A stretch of 64,000 nt of DNA from Streptomyces flavofungini (GCF_030388665.1 NZ_CP128846.1:7350001-7414000); one strand, 5' to 3'. Positions 36,418-45,225 are shown, counted from the stretch's first letter. Program-made: numbers and translations. The notes: generated by a model not told the origin, from the sequence alone.

Positions 36418-37167
36418 ATGATCGAAATCAGCGTGGCCGACCTGGGCTTCGTCGTCGCGGAGCAGCCCGACCCGCTGGTCTTCGCCACGGTCTCGGGGGC
36501 GCATCTGTACGGGTTCCCGTCCCGGGACTCGGACGTGGACCTGCGCGGTGTCCATCTGCTGCCGGTGCGAGACCTGGTGGGGCTGCGGGAGCCGGAGGAG
36601 ACGCGGTCGCGGATGTCTGTGCGCGACGACGTCGAGCTGGACCTCGTCACGCACGACCTCAGGAAGTTCGTCCGGCTGCTGCTGCGGCGCAACGGCTACG
36701 TCCTGGAGCAGCTGCTCTCGCCGCTCGTGGTGCACACCGGCGCGCTGCACGAGGAGCTGGCGGCGCTCGCGCCCGGCGTCCTCACCTCGCACCACGCGCA
36801 CCACTACCGGGGCTTCGCGTCCACCCAGTGGAAGCTGTTCGACAGGAGCGGCGAGCTGAAGCCGCTCCTGTACACGTTCCGGGTGCTGCTGACCGGCATC
36901 CACCTGATGCGCACCGGCGAACTCCAGGCCCATCTGCCCACGCTGCTCGCCGAGACCCACGCCCCCGGCTACCTGCCCGAGCTGATCGCGGCCAAGCGCG
37001 AGGCCGAGCACGGCGCCGCCGACGTCGACCACGCGCGCGTGGCCGCCGACGTCGAGCGCCTGCACGCCGTCCTGGACGAGGCCCAGGCCAACTCAGCCCT
37101 GCCGGACGCCCCCGTCGCGTACGACGCGCTGCACGACCTCGTCGTACGGGCCCGCCTCCAGGGCTGA
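36418..37167 (+). CDS. RlaP-type DNA polymerase beta-like nucleotidyltransferase (A)
   Basis: 249 aa from ATG 36418; no Shine-Dalgarno. The Pol-beta nucleotidyltransferase core is VSGAHLYGFPSRDSDVDLRGV (about 26-45), with G-x2-Y-G and the DxD metal pair DSDVD, then DLVTHDLRKFVRLLLRRNGYVLEQLLSP. This is the predicted-nucleotidyltransferase family PF10127 (RlaP, linked to RNA ligases/RNA repair in comparative studies). The product and substrate are unknown. It lies between rluB and aroH, an accessory insertion in the core block. Its 3' end overlaps the opposing paralogue by 75 bp. Confidence 0.85.
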   Translation: MIEISVADLGFVVAEQPDPLVFATVSGAHLYGFPSRDSDVDLRGVHLLPVRDLVGLREPEETRSRMSVRDDVELDLVTHDLRKFVRLLLRRNGYVLEQLLSPLVVHTGALHEELAALAPGVLTSHHAHHYRGFASTQWKLFDRSGELKPLLYTFRVLLTGIHLMRTGELQAHLPTLLAETHAPGYLPELIAAKREAEHGAADVDHARVAADVERLHAVLDEAQANSALPDAPVAYDALHDLVVRARLQG

Positions 37168-37923
37168 GGCCCGGCGGGCGCGGTACAGGAAGTCCTCGAC
37201 GCGCCGCCGGTCCGGCTCCAGGGGCAGCGAGGTGCTTGCCGCCGCCGCGTCCGCCTCCGCCGCGAGGCGCGCCATCCACGCCTCCACCTCGGGCCAGCCG
37301 ACCTCGCCGCGCTTGACCGCGAGCAGCGGCTCGCGGCGGTCGCCGACGTCGATGGTCAGCTCGCCCGTCAGGAGCAGGTCGCGGCAGCTCATCAGGAGCC
37401 GCAGCAGGTGCATGGCGTGCTTCCAGCGCGGGGCGCCGTGGGTGCGGACGTCCGCGTCGAGCTTCTTGCGCTGGCCGAGGGCGGATGGGGTCTCCCCTGC
37501 TCGAACGAAGTTGAGAGCTTGGGGAAGGGCGAAGGTCTCGTGGGCCTGGCGGGACAGGAAGGCCGGGCGCAGGGCGAGGAGTTCGCGGCCGGTGTCGGTG
37601 ACGTGCTCGACGAGCGGGGAGTGCAGGCACTCCAGGACGTTCGGGTTGGCGCGCAGGGCCAGCTCGCAGAAGCGCTCCAGCTCCCAGCCGAACTGCTCGT
37701 CGGCGGGTCCCTCCACGTGCGTCGGCGGCTTCTCGAACCGCCAGAACAGCGGGGTGGGCGCGAGGAACACCCCGCGGCGGTCGGTGTCGCTGCCGTCCGT
37801 GGCCAGGCCGAAGGCGCGCGAGCCCATGACGCAGGCGTAGATCGTGTGCTCGCGCACCAGGTCGAGCGGGTCGAGCGGGTCCTGGGGGACGTCGGGGACC
37901 TGGGGGAACGGCGCCGGGTTCAT
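37093..37923 (-). CDS. RlaP-type DNA polymerase beta-like nucleotidyltransferase (B), with in-frame repeat insertion
   Basis: 276 aa from ATG 37923, with TACCCT six bases upstream (leaderless). The core is VMGSRAFGLATDGSDTDRRG (32-51) with GS and the DTD metal pair; FCELALRANPNVLECLHSP is family-typical. Paralogous to the convergent neighbour and sharing 75 bp of sequence with it in opposite sense. Residues about 133-146 (LPQALNFVRAGETPS) are encoded exactly by a palindromic dispersed streptomycete repeat (37487-37526), inserted in frame just before the conserved LGQRKK. Activity after this insertion is uncertain. Confidence 0.85.
   Translation of the reverse strand: MNPAPFPQVPDVPQDPLDPLDLVREHTIYACVMGSRAFGLATDGSDTDRRGVFLAPTPLFWRFEKPPTHVEGPADEQFGWELERFCELALRANPNVLECLHSPLVEHVTDTGRELLALRPAFLSRQAHETFALPQALNFVRAGETPSALGQRKKLDADVRTHGAPRWKHAMHLLRLLMSCRDLLLTGELTIDVGDRREPLLAVKRGEVGWPEVEAWMARLAAEADAAAASTSLPLEPDRRRVEDFLYRARRASALEAGPYDEVVQRVVRDGGVRQG
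37487..37526. repeat. Palindromic dispersed repeat (type C) inside a coding sequence
   Basis: ggggtctcccctgctcgaac, then gaagttgagagcttggggaa. The arms cccctgctc and gagcttgggg are imperfect inverted repeats. I know this sequence as one of the commonest short dispersed elements of streptomycete genomes, usually intergenic. Here it is read through in frame by nucleotidyltransferase B. Confidence 0.8.
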
Positions 37924-37944
37924 GCCCGGAGGGTACGGCCTCGC

Positions 37945-38415
37945 TCAGGTGAGCCTGATGGAATTTCCGGTGACGTCGATGCCGCGCGGCGGCAGCGGAC
38001 GTGGCGCGGGGCCGCCCGCGACCGCCCCGTCCGCCACCCGGAACCGGCTGCCGTGGCAGGGACAGTTGACCGTGCCGCCGTCGACGTCGCGGACCGTGCA
38101 CCCCGAGTGCGTGCAGACCGCCGAGAAGGCCTTGAAGTCGCCCTCGGCGGGCTGGGTGACGACGACCTTCTCGTCCTTGAAGACCTTGCCGCCGCCGACC
38201 GGGATGTCGGACGTCTTCGCGAGCACGGGCCCCTCGGGCGGCGCCTCGCCGTCCTTGCCCGGCGAGCCCTTGGAGCGGGACGCGGCCGGGCTGCTCGGCG
38301 GCGGCTCGGGGTCCGCGCCCTCGTCGCCGTACTTCGAGCACCCGGCCGCCGCGGCGGCGGCCAGCGCGCCCGCCGCCAGGGCCGTGCGCCGGCTGGGGCG
38401 CCCGCCGCCGCTCAC
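37945..38415 (-). CDS. Rieske [2Fe-2S] lipoprotein
   Basis: 156 aa from GTG 38415, overlapping the stop of the upstream gene (GTGA). Tat-like signal (RR at 9-10) with the lipobox AAAGC (Cys26), then a Pro/Ser/Glu linker and a Rieske domain with CTHSGC (about 103) and CPCHGSRF (about 119), which provide two Cys and two His ligands. It is an extracytoplasmic electron-transfer protein. The upstream DUF6529 membrane protein is probably its partner. Not part of a qcr bc1 operon. Confidence 0.94.
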   Translation of the reverse strand: MSGGGRPSRRTALAAGALAAAAAAGCSKYGDEGADPEPPPSSPAASRSKGSPGKDGEAPPEGPVLAKTSDIPVGGGKVFKDEKVVVTQPAEGDFKAFSAVCTHSGCTVRDVDGGTVNCPCHGSRFRVADGAVAGGPAPRPLPPRGIDVTGNSIRLT

Positions 38416-39005
38416 GTGCTCACCCCGAACGTACGGAAGAACCACAGCGCCGATGTCATCCACACCACCGTGAGCACCGCGAAGACGAGCCCCCCCACCA
38501 CCGGGAGCAGCCAGCCCGGCAGCCGTTCCGAGCGGAGCAGCAGCATCTTGGCGCTGAACGCCCCGAAGAAGAAGCAGCCGAGGGCGGAGTGCCACAGCAC
38601 GCGCGGCGTCGTCGTCTGGTACCCGAAGGCGTAGAGGCAGTGCACCGCGACCGGCACGGACACCAGGAACGCCACCCGGCCCGACCAGCGGTGCAGCACA
38701 CCCGACCAGGACGGGCCCGGCAGTCTGCCGTACACCATCAGGGCCGACACGACCTGGAGCACCGCGAAGCCGAGCGCCGTCGTCGCGAGCCAGGACTTCA
38801 CGGCGCCGGTGCTGCTGAACCCGGCGAGATTGAAGGCGGTGCCTTCCGGGTCGTGGACCTTGCCGTACGCCCCGAGGCCCACCGCGACCGCGGCGGCGAC
38901 CAGGGCGGGCACCAGATAGCGGGCGGGGTGCGCGCGGGGCGGGCCGCCCGCGCCGGGCGGCACGGGGAAACCCCCCTGGGTGGGGGCGTTCGGGTCGACG
39001 CTCAT
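38412..39005 (-). CDS. DUF6529-type membrane protein, candidate heme/electron-transfer partner of the Rieske protein
   Basis: 197 aa from ATG 39005. About five membrane helices (near 30-50, 68-92, 107-128, 137-155, 168-190). Histidines lie at helix ends (HRWSGRVAF, VHCLYAFG, LWHSALGCFFFGAFSAKM), resembling cytochrome b561 or ferric-reductase-like heme-binding helices. Heme binding is my inference. Overlaps the Rieske gene by GTGA, so the two are made together. N-terminal 28 residues are Pro/Gly-rich and cytosolic. Confidence 0.8.
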   Translation of the reverse strand: MSVDPNAPTQGGFPVPPGAGGPPRAHPARYLVPALVAAAVAVGLGAYGKVHDPEGTAFNLAGFSSTGAVKSWLATTALGFAVLQVVSALMVYGRLPGPSWSGVLHRWSGRVAFLVSVPVAVHCLYAFGYQTTTPRVLWHSALGCFFFGAFSAKMLLLRSERLPGWLLPVVGGLVFAVLTVVWMTSALWFFRTFGVST

Positions 39006-39073
39006 GAGGGCTCCCTGGTGGACGCGGGATCGCGTGCGGGCGCGGGGGGCGGCGGTCGAGGGTGCGGGCGGGG

Positions 39074-39775
39074 TCAGGGCACCACGGGGCGTGCGGTGAG
39101 GCGGTCGCCGTCGGCCAGGGCGACGGCGCCGGTGTCCGGGTCGAGCCGGGGGGCCGCGGCGGGCTCGCCGTCGCGGTTGAGGATGCCGACCTGGCTGCCG
39201 TCGGCCTGGACGACCCAGCCGCCGTCGAGCCTCTCGCCGCGCACCTCCGACGTGGCTCGGTACACCCCCGCCGGCTTGCGGGTCTTCGGGGCGGTGAACG
39301 CCCACGTCCGCTCGCGGATCTCGACGGTGCCACGGACCTTGTCGCCGACGATCCTGCCGTCGAGCTTCGCGCCGTTCTTGCCGGTCAGCCGCATCGACCC
39401 GTCGTCCTCGACGTCGCCCTTGAGCCAGGACTCGGTGGCACGGCCGTCGCAGAAGTACGCGACCGCCTCGCCGTCACGGAGCGTGATGGCGATCGAGGCC
39501 GAGTCGTCGTCCGTGCGGCCCGTGTACCGGGCGTCGGACGGGGGCTTCTTCGCGGGCGTGGACGAGGGCGTGGGAGCGGCGGTACGGGAGGGGCTCGGGC
39601 CCTTCGAAGGGGGGCCCGCGGTCGGAGACACCGACGGTCCAGCGGTGCCGGAGGTGTCGGACGAGGAGTCCGAGTACGACGAACTGCCCGTCCCCGACGT
39701 CGCGTTGACCGACAGCATGAACAGGGCCAACACCAGCCCCGCGAGCAGCGTGAACAAGGGTCCTGAGCGCTTCAT
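39074..39775 (-). CDS. Secreted or membrane-anchored protein of unknown function
   Basis: 233 aa from ATG 39775. N-terminal hydrophobic helix (LFTLLAGLVLALFMLSV) after MKRSG, then a Ser/Thr/Pro/Lys-rich linker to about residue 75 and a compact domain (SIAITLRDGEAVAYFCDGRATESW, GRIVGDKVRGTVEIRERTW, GGWVVQADGSQVGILNRDG). It could be exported and wall-associated. I do not recognise a family. It lies 68 bp upstream of the DUF6529-Rieske pair on the same strand and may be cotranscribed. Confidence 0.8.
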   Translation of the reverse strand: MKRSGPLFTLLAGLVLALFMLSVNATSGTGSSSYSDSSSDTSGTAGPSVSPTAGPPSKGPSPSRTAAPTPSSTPAKKPPSDARYTGRTDDDSASIAITLRDGEAVAYFCDGRATESWLKGDVEDDGSMRLTGKNGAKLDGRIVGDKVRGTVEIRERTWAFTAPKTRKPAGVYRATSEVRGERLDGGWVVQADGSQVGILNRDGEPAAAPRLDPDTGAVALADGDRLTARPVVP

Positions 39776-39983
39776 ACGTGCCCCCCGAGGCGCGCGGCCT
39801 GACTCTCCATGCAAGCCGACCCGCACCCCGGCGTCCAGAGGCGCACGGAGGCTGTGCGCCAGTGGTGCGGGTGGGTCTCGCGCCGGTTGCGCCAAGTGGC
39901 GGAGGGTGTCGCCGCGGGTGACATTGGCAGGGTCCGGGGCCCCGAGGGCGGGCCCGGCCACTGAACCGAAAGGCAGCACCACC

Positions 39984-40406
39984 ATGGCGGGAAACGATCT
40001 GGGCGGTCTCCTCGGCGGTCTCCTCGGCGGCGGAGGGCAGCAAGGCGGGGTCGCTTCCGGGGGCGGCGGCGCCGTCCTCGGCGCCCTGCTCGGCGCGCTG
40101 ATGAACAAGAACGGCGGCAACAACCCGCTGGGCGGTCTCCTGGAAGGCCTGACGAAGGCCGGGCTCACCGATCAGACCCAGTCGTGGGTGGGGTCCGGCG
40201 AGAACCAGCCGGTGACCGGCGAGCAGGTGCGCCAGGCGGTGCCCGACGACGCGCTCCGGCAGGCCGCCGAGCAGGCGGGCGTCTCGCCCGAGCGGGCCGC
40301 GGACCAGATCGCCCAGGTCCTGCCGGGGACCGTCGACAAGCTGACGCCGGACGGCCGGATGCCGACCGAGTCCCTCGAGGAGATCATCCGCAAGCAGGGG
40401 CTCTGA
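39984..40406 (+). CDS. YidB-like (DUF937) protein
   Basis: 140 aa from ATG 39984 with GAAAGG upstream. Gly-rich N-terminus (GGLLGGLLGGGGQQGG), then ALLGALMNKNGG and a C-terminal helical domain (VRQAVPDDALRQAAEQAGVS, DKLTPDGRMPT), as in YidB/DUF937 proteins. Function unknown. Confidence 0.85.
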   Translation: MAGNDLGGLLGGLLGGGGQQGGVASGGGGAVLGALLGALMNKNGGNNPLGGLLEGLTKAGLTDQTQSWVGSGENQPVTGEQVRQAVPDDALRQAAEQAGVSPERAADQIAQVLPGTVDKLTPDGRMPTESLEEIIRKQGL

Positions 40407-40582
40407 CGCGGTCCGGCGGCGGGGTGCCGGCGCGGTCGGCCGGAGCCCCGCCACGGTCCGGCGGCGCGCGGCGACCGTCTCGGCAGGCGGGCGCCGCGCA
40501 CGCGCGTCCGGGGCCCTGACTACCCTGGTCACGCAGACAGTCGGGACAGCACGACGGATGTACGCGAGCGAGGAGCAGCACG

Positions 40583-40945
40583 GTGGCGGTACGAGCGGTG
40601 CGGGGCGCCGTCCAACTGGAGCGGGACGCGGCCGACCACATGAGTGAGCGGGTCGGAGCGCTGCTCGCCGCCGTGCTCGAGCGGAACGGCCTCACCGCCG
40701 ACGACCTGATCTCCATCTGGTTCACGGCCACCCCCGACCTGCACAGCGACTTCCCGGCCGCCGCGGCCCGCGAGCTCGGCCTCGCCGACGTACCGCTGAT
40801 CTGCGCCCAGGAACTCGACATCGACGGAGCCATGCCGCGCGTCGTGCGGATACTCGCCCACGTCGAGTCCGACCGGCCGCGGTCCGAGGTCGCGCACGTC
40901 TACCTCGGCGCCGCCGCCGCACTCCGCAAGGACATCGCCCAGTGA
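40583..40945 (+). CDS. aroH: Chorismate mutase, AroH class
   Basis: 120 aa from GTG 40583 with GAGGAGC. AroH-type trimeric mutase: VRAVRGAVQLERDA carries the catalytic Arg near position 7, with DLISIWFTATPDLHSDFPA, QELDIDGAMPRVVRILAHV, and HVYLGAAAALRKD at the end. Converts chorismate to prephenate. Overlaps tyrA by GTGA, forming a short tyrosine-biosynthesis operon. Confidence 0.96.
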   Translation: MAVRAVRGAVQLERDAADHMSERVGALLAAVLERNGLTADDLISIWFTATPDLHSDFPAAAARELGLADVPLICAQELDIDGAMPRVVRILAHVESDRPRSEVAHVYLGAAAALRKDIAQ

Positions 40946-42027
40946 GAAGCGCCCTCGTCATCGGCACCGGCCTCATCGGCACCTCCGCCGCCCAGGCCCT
41001 GGCCCGCCGCGGCGTCACCGTCCACCTCGCCGACCACGACCCGGAGCAGGCGCGCACCGCGGCCGCGCTCGGGGCGGGCACCAGCGAGCCGCCGACCGGA
41101 CCCGTCGACCTGTGCGTGGTCGCCGTGCCGCCCGCGCACGTCGCCGCCACCCTCGCCGAGGAGATGCGGCGCGGGTCCGCGCGCGGCTACCTCGACGTGG
41201 CCAGCGTCAAGGGCGGGCCGCGCCGCGACCTGGAGTCCCTCGGCCTCGACCTCACGCCGTACATCGGCACGCACCCGATGTCCGGCCGGGAGCGCAGCGG
41301 GCCCCTCGCGGCCTCCGCGGACCTCTTCGAGGGCAGGCCGTGGGTCCTGACCCCGACGCGGGACACCGACACCGAGGTCCTGAACCTGGCCCTGGAGCTG
41401 GTCGCGCTGTGCCGTGCCGTGCCCGTCGTCATGGACGCCGACGCCCACGACCGGGCGGTCGCGCTCGTCTCGCACATGCCGCACCTCGTCGCCAGCATGG
41501 TCGCCGCCCGCCTGGAGAACGCCGAGGAGTCGGCGGTACGCCTCTGCGGCCAGGGCATCCGTGACGTCACCCGCATCGCGGCGTCCGACCCGCGGATGTG
41601 GATCGACATCCTGTCCGCGAACCCCGGCCCGGTGGCCGACCTGCTCGCGGAGGTCGCCTCCGACCTCGACGAGGCCGTGACCGCGCTGCGGAGCCTGCAG
41701 TCCGCCGACGAGACCAAGCGGCAGGACGGCGCCACCGGCGTCGAGGGCGTGCTGCGGCGCGGCAACGCGGGCCAGGCCCGCGTCCCCGGGAAGCACGGCT
41801 CCGCCCCCGCCGTGTACGAGATCGTGGCCGTCCTCATCGACGACCAGCCGGGCCAGCTCGCCCGGATCTTCGCCGACGCGGAGCGGGCCGGGGTCAACGT
41901 CGAGGACGTCCGCATCGAGCACGCCACCGGCCAGCAGGCGGGCCTCGTCCAGCTCATGGTCGAGCCGCAGGCGGCGCCGGGGCTCGCGGCGGGGCTGCGG
42001 GAGCGCGGCTGGTCGCTGCGGCAGTGA
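40942..42027 (+). CDS. tyrA: Prephenate dehydrogenase with ACT domain
   Basis: 361 aa from GTG 40942. NAD-binding GTGLIGTSAAQAL; catalytic His in GTHPMSGRERSGP (about 109); helical dimerisation domain (DPRMWIDILSANPG); C-terminal ACT domain (YEIVAVLIDDQPGQLARIF, about 293-355), presumably for tyrosine feedback. Oxidative decarboxylation of prephenate to 4-hydroxyphenylpyruvate. Its last 21 bases look like the founder unit of the minisatellite that follows. Confidence 0.95.
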   Translation: MRSALVIGTGLIGTSAAQALARRGVTVHLADHDPEQARTAAALGAGTSEPPTGPVDLCVVAVPPAHVAATLAEEMRRGSARGYLDVASVKGGPRRDLESLGLDLTPYIGTHPMSGRERSGPLAASADLFEGRPWVLTPTRDTDTEVLNLALELVALCRAVPVVMDADAHDRAVALVSHMPHLVASMVAARLENAEESAVRLCGQGIRDVTRIAASDPRMWIDILSANPGPVADLLAEVASDLDEAVTALRSLQSADETKRQDGATGVEGVLRRGNAGQARVPGKHGSAPAVYEIVAVLIDDQPGQLARIFADAERAGVNVEDVRIEHATGQQAGLVQLMVEPQAAPGLAAGLRERGWSLRQ

Positions 42028-42111
42028 GCCGAGTCGCTGTGGCGAGGGGCCGCGTCCTTGTGGCGGTGGGCCGAGTCGCTGTGGCGAGGAGCCGGGTCGC
42101 TGTGGCAGGGA
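42007..42111 (+). repeat. 21-bp minisatellite starting at the tyrA 3' end
   Basis: Four head-to-tail 21-bp units: gccgagtcgctgtggcgagg(g) at 42028, gccgcgtccttgtggcggtg(g) at 42049, gccgagtcgctgtggcgagg(a) at 42070, and gccgggtcgctgtggcaggg(a) at 42091. The final 21 bp of tyrA (42007-42027, including its TGA) align with the unit. It occupies most of the tyrA-cmk gap. Confidence 0.85.
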
Positions 42112-42242
42112 GCCGGGAAGGGGCGGCGGGCGGCCTCGGCCCGGGACCGGGAAGGGGCCCACTCCGGAGCCAGTAACCTTGTGCGGGGCGCCGAGCAGGC
42201 GGCCCACCCCGTCCCCCGCACCGAGAAAGGTGTCCGCTCCCC

Positions 42243-42947
42243 GTGGAATCCGTGGAAAAGACCGCCGCCGCAGGCCCGGCCCCCGTGATCGTCGCCATCG
42301 ACGGGCCCTCCGGCACGGGGAAGTCCAGCACGTCCAAGGCCGTCGCGGCCCAGCTCGGCCTGAGCTATCTGGACACCGGCGCCCAGTACCGGGCGATCAC
42401 GTGGTGGATGGTGGCCAACGGCATCGACCTCGCGGACCCGTCCGCCATCGCCGCCGCGGCCGGCAAGGCGGAGATCGTCTCGGGCACCGACCCGTCCGCC
42501 CCCACCATCACCGTCGACGGCACGGACGTCGCGGGCCCGATCCGCACCCCCGAGGTCACCTCCAAGGTGAGCGCGGTCAGCGCCGTGCCCGAGGTGCGCA
42601 CCCGGATCACCGAGCTGCAGCGCTCCATCGCCGCCGCGGCCGAGCTCGGCATCGTCGTCGAGGGCAGGGACATCGGCACCACGGTGCTGCCCGACGCCGA
42701 CCTCAAGATCTTCCTGACGGCCTCGCCCGAGGCCCGCGCCGCCCGCCGCTCCGGTGAGCTGAAGGGCGCCGACGTCGCCTCCACCCGCGAGGCCCTCATC
42801 AAGCGTGACGCCGCCGATTCGAGCCGCAAGACGTCCCCGCTGGCCAAGGCCGACGACGCCGTCGAGGTCGACACCACCGAGCTGACCCTCCAGCAGGTCA
42901 TCGAGTGCGTCGTCACGCTCGTCGAGGAGAAGCGGGCCGGGAAGTGA
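42243..42947 (+). CDS. cmk: Cytidylate kinase
   Basis: 234 aa from GTG 42243 (GTG 42252 possible; GAAAGG about 13 bases upstream). P-loop IDGPSGTGKSSTSKAVA (about 19-35), the CMP-binding YLDTGAQYRAIT, and the lid region VVEGRDIGTTVLPDADLKIFL with RAARR. Phosphorylates CMP/dCMP. Overlaps the acyltransferase gene by GTGA, an arrangement common in actinobacteria. Confidence 0.96.
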   Translation: MESVEKTAAAGPAPVIVAIDGPSGTGKSSTSKAVAAQLGLSYLDTGAQYRAITWWMVANGIDLADPSAIAAAAGKAEIVSGTDPSAPTITVDGTDVAGPIRTPEVTSKVSAVSAVPEVRTRITELQRSIAAAAELGIVVEGRDIGTTVLPDADLKIFLTASPEARAARRSGELKGADVASTREALIKRDAADSSRKTSPLAKADDAVEVDTTELTLQQVIECVVTLVEEKRAGK

Positions 42948-43645
42948 GCCAGGTTCCCGGCGAGCGCGGGCCCGCGTCGGCGCGCGCGGACTCCACCGGG
43001 CGCGGCGCCCCCTCCGAGCGCGGCGCCGACGTCGGCCGCCGCATCGGCGTGGGCCTCATGTACGGCCTGTGGAAGCCCCGTGTCCTGGGTGCCTGGCGGG
43101 TCCCCGCGGCCGGCCCGGTGATCCTCGCCGTGAACCACTCGCACAACGTCGACGGCCCCATGGTCATGGGCGTGGCGCCCCGGCCTACGCACTTCCTGAT
43201 CAAGAAGGAAGCGTTCGTCGGGCCGCTCGGCCCGTTCCTGCGGGGCATCGGCCAGCTCCAGGTCGACCGCTCCACGGCCGACCGCACGGCCATTACGGAC
43301 GCGCTCGCGGTCCTGGACCAGGGCGGGGTCCTCGGGATCTTCCCGGAGGGCACCCGGGGCGACGGCGACTTCGCCTCGCTGCGCGCGGGCCTCGCGTACT
43401 TCGCGGTGCGCTCGGGGGCGCCGATCGTGCCCGTCGCCGTCCTCGGCAGCACGGAGCGGCGCGGACGCCTGATAAAGCAGCTGCCGCCGCTGCGCGGCCG
43501 CGTGGACGTCGTCTTCGGCGACCCGTTCCAGGCGGGTGACGGCAGCGGGCGGCGTACGCGCACGGCGCTGGACGAGGCGACCGTGCGCATCCAGGGGCAG
43601 CTCACCGCGCACCTGGAGAACGCCAGGCGCCTCACCGGGCGCTGA
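42944..43645 (+). CDS. 1-acyl-sn-glycerol-3-phosphate acyltransferase (PlsC-like)
   Basis: 233 aa from GTG 42944. The acyltransferase HX4D motif NHSHNVDG (about 64) and the phosphate-binding FPEGTRGDGDF (about 133) are intact. A roughly 30-residue Arg/Ala/Gly-rich start precedes the domain. Membrane-associated phospholipid synthesis by family; exact acceptor unknown. Coupled to cmk. Confidence 0.93.
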   Translation: MSQVPGERGPASARADSTGRGAPSERGADVGRRIGVGLMYGLWKPRVLGAWRVPAAGPVILAVNHSHNVDGPMVMGVAPRPTHFLIKKEAFVGPLGPFLRGIGQLQVDRSTADRTAITDALAVLDQGGVLGIFPEGTRGDGDFASLRAGLAYFAVRSGAPIVPVAVLGSTERRGRLIKQLPPLRGRVDVVFGDPFQAGDGSGRRTRTALDEATVRIQGQLTAHLENARRLTGR

Positions 43646-43660
43646 GTAAGACTTTCAGTA

Positions 43661-43684
43661 GTGGCCCGCCGCGCGGCGGGCCAC
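43661..43684. repeat. 24-bp perfect palindrome between plsC and der
   Basis: gtggcccgccgc/gcggcgggccac, a fully self-complementary sequence 15 bp after the acyltransferase stop and 34 bp before der. It could be an intra-operon terminator/attenuator or an RNA-processing hairpin. Confidence 0.7.
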
Positions 43685-43718
43685 CGATCACCACGATGAA
43701 CGACGAGGTACGGACTTC

Positions 43719-45218
43719 ATGAACGACCAGATCCAGCCCGAGGGCGAGGGCTCGGCCCAGCACGCCGAGCACGACCACGGTGCGCTTGGCGACGCCGAGT
43801 ATGCAGCGTTCATGGAGCTCGCCGCCGAAGAGGGCTTCGACGTCGAGGACGTCGAGGGCGCCATCGAGGAGGCCGGCCACGGCCCGCTTCCGGTGCTCGC
43901 CGTCGTCGGCCGCCCCAACGTCGGCAAGTCGACACTCGTGAACCGCATCATCGGCCGCCGCGAGGCCGTCGTCGAGGACAAGCCGGGCGTCACCCGCGAC
44001 CGCGTCACCTACGAGGCCGAGTGGGCGGGCCGCCGCTTCAAGGTCGTCGACACCGGCGGCTGGGAGCAGGACGTCCTCGGCATCGACGCGTCCGTGGCCG
44101 CCCAGGCGGAGTACGCGATCGAGGCGGCCGACGCCGTCGTCTTCGTCGTGGACGCCTCGGTCGGCGCGACGGACACCGACGAGGCCGTCGTGCGCCTCCT
44201 GCGCAAGGCGGGCAAGCCCGTCGTGCTGTGCGCCAACAAGGTCGACGGCCCCTCCGCGGAGGCGGACGCGGCGATGCTGTGGTCGCTCGGCCTCGGCGAG
44301 CCGCACCCGGTCTCCGCGCTGCACGGCCGCGGCACCGGCGACATGCTCGACGCCGTCCTCGAAGCGCTGCCGGAGGCGCCCGCGCAGTCCTTCGGCACGG
44401 CCATCGGCGGCCCCCGCCGCATCGCGCTCATCGGCCGCCCGAACGTCGGCAAGTCCTCGCTCCTGAACAAGGTCGCGAACGAGGAGCGCGTCGTCGTCAA
44501 CGAACTGGCGGGCACCACCCGCGACCCGGTCGACGAGCTCATCGAACTCGGCGGCGTCACCTGGAAGTTCGTCGACACCGCCGGTATCCGCAAGCGGGTG
44601 CACCTCCAGCAGGGCGCCGACTACTACGCCTCGCTGCGCACCGCCGCCGCCGTCGAGAAGGCCGAGGTCGCCGTCATCCTGATCGACGCCAGCGAGTCGA
44701 TCAGCGTGCAGGACCAGCGCATCGTCACCATGGCTGTGGAGGCGGGCCGCGCCGTCGTCCTCGCGTACAACAAGTGGGACACCCTCGACGAGGAGCGCCG
44801 CTACTACCTGGAGCGGGAGATCGAGACGGAGCTCGCGCAGGTCGCCTGGGCGCCGCGTGTGAACGTCTCGGCGCGCACGGGCCGCCACATGGAGAAGCTG
44901 GTCCCGGCGATCGAGACGGCTCTGGAGGGCTGGGAGACGCGCGTGCCGACGGGGCGTCTGAACGCCTTCCTCGGCGAGCTGATCGCCGCCCACCCGCACC
45001 CGGTCCGCGGCGGCAAGCAGCCGCGCATCCTGTTCGGCACCCAGGCGGGCACGAAGCCGCCGCGGTTCGTGCTCTTCGCGTCGGGCTTCATCGAGCACGG
45101 CTACCGCCGCTTCGTGGAGCGCAGGCTCCGCGAGGAGTTCGGCTTCGAGGGCACGCCGATCCACATCTCGGTGCGGGTGCGCGAGAAGCGCGGCCAGAAG
45201 ACCCAGAAGAAGAAGTAG
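43719..45218 (+). CDS. der: Ribosome biogenesis GTPase Der (EngA)
   Basis: 499 aa from ATG 43719; an acidic N-terminal extension of about 55 aa is typical of actinobacterial Der. Two GTPase domains: G1 GRPNVGKST (about 65) with NKVDG, and G1 GRPNVGKSS (about 239) with DTAGIRKR and NKWD. A C-terminal KH-like domain ends in basic [10 protein letters not shown]. Acts in 50S subunit maturation. Last gene of the core block, followed by two perfect hairpins. Confidence 0.97.
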   Translation: MNDQIQPEGEGSAQHAEHDHGALGDAEYAAFMELAAEEGFDVEDVEGAIEEAGHGPLPVLAVVGRPNVGKSTLVNRIIGRREAVVEDKPGVTRDRVTYEAEWAGRRFKVVDTGGWEQDVLGIDASVAAQAEYAIEAADAVVFVVDASVGATDTDEAVVRLLRKAGKPVVLCANKVDGPSAEADAAMLWSLGLGEPHPVSALHGRGTGDMLDAVLEALPEAPAQSFGTAIGGPRRIALIGRPNVGKSSLLNKVANEERVVVNELAGTTRDPVDELIELGGVTWKFVDTAGIRKRVHLQQGADYYASLRTAAAVEKAEVAVILIDASESISVQDQRIVTMAVEAGRAVVLAYNKWDTLDEERRYYLEREIETELAQVAWAPRVNVSARTGRHMEKLVPAIETALEGWETRVPTGRLNAFLGELIAAHPHPVRGGKQPRILFGTQAGTKPPRFVLFASGFIEHGYRRFVERRLREEFGFEGTPIHISVRVREKRGQKTQKKK

Positions 45219-45225
45219 CCGCGGT

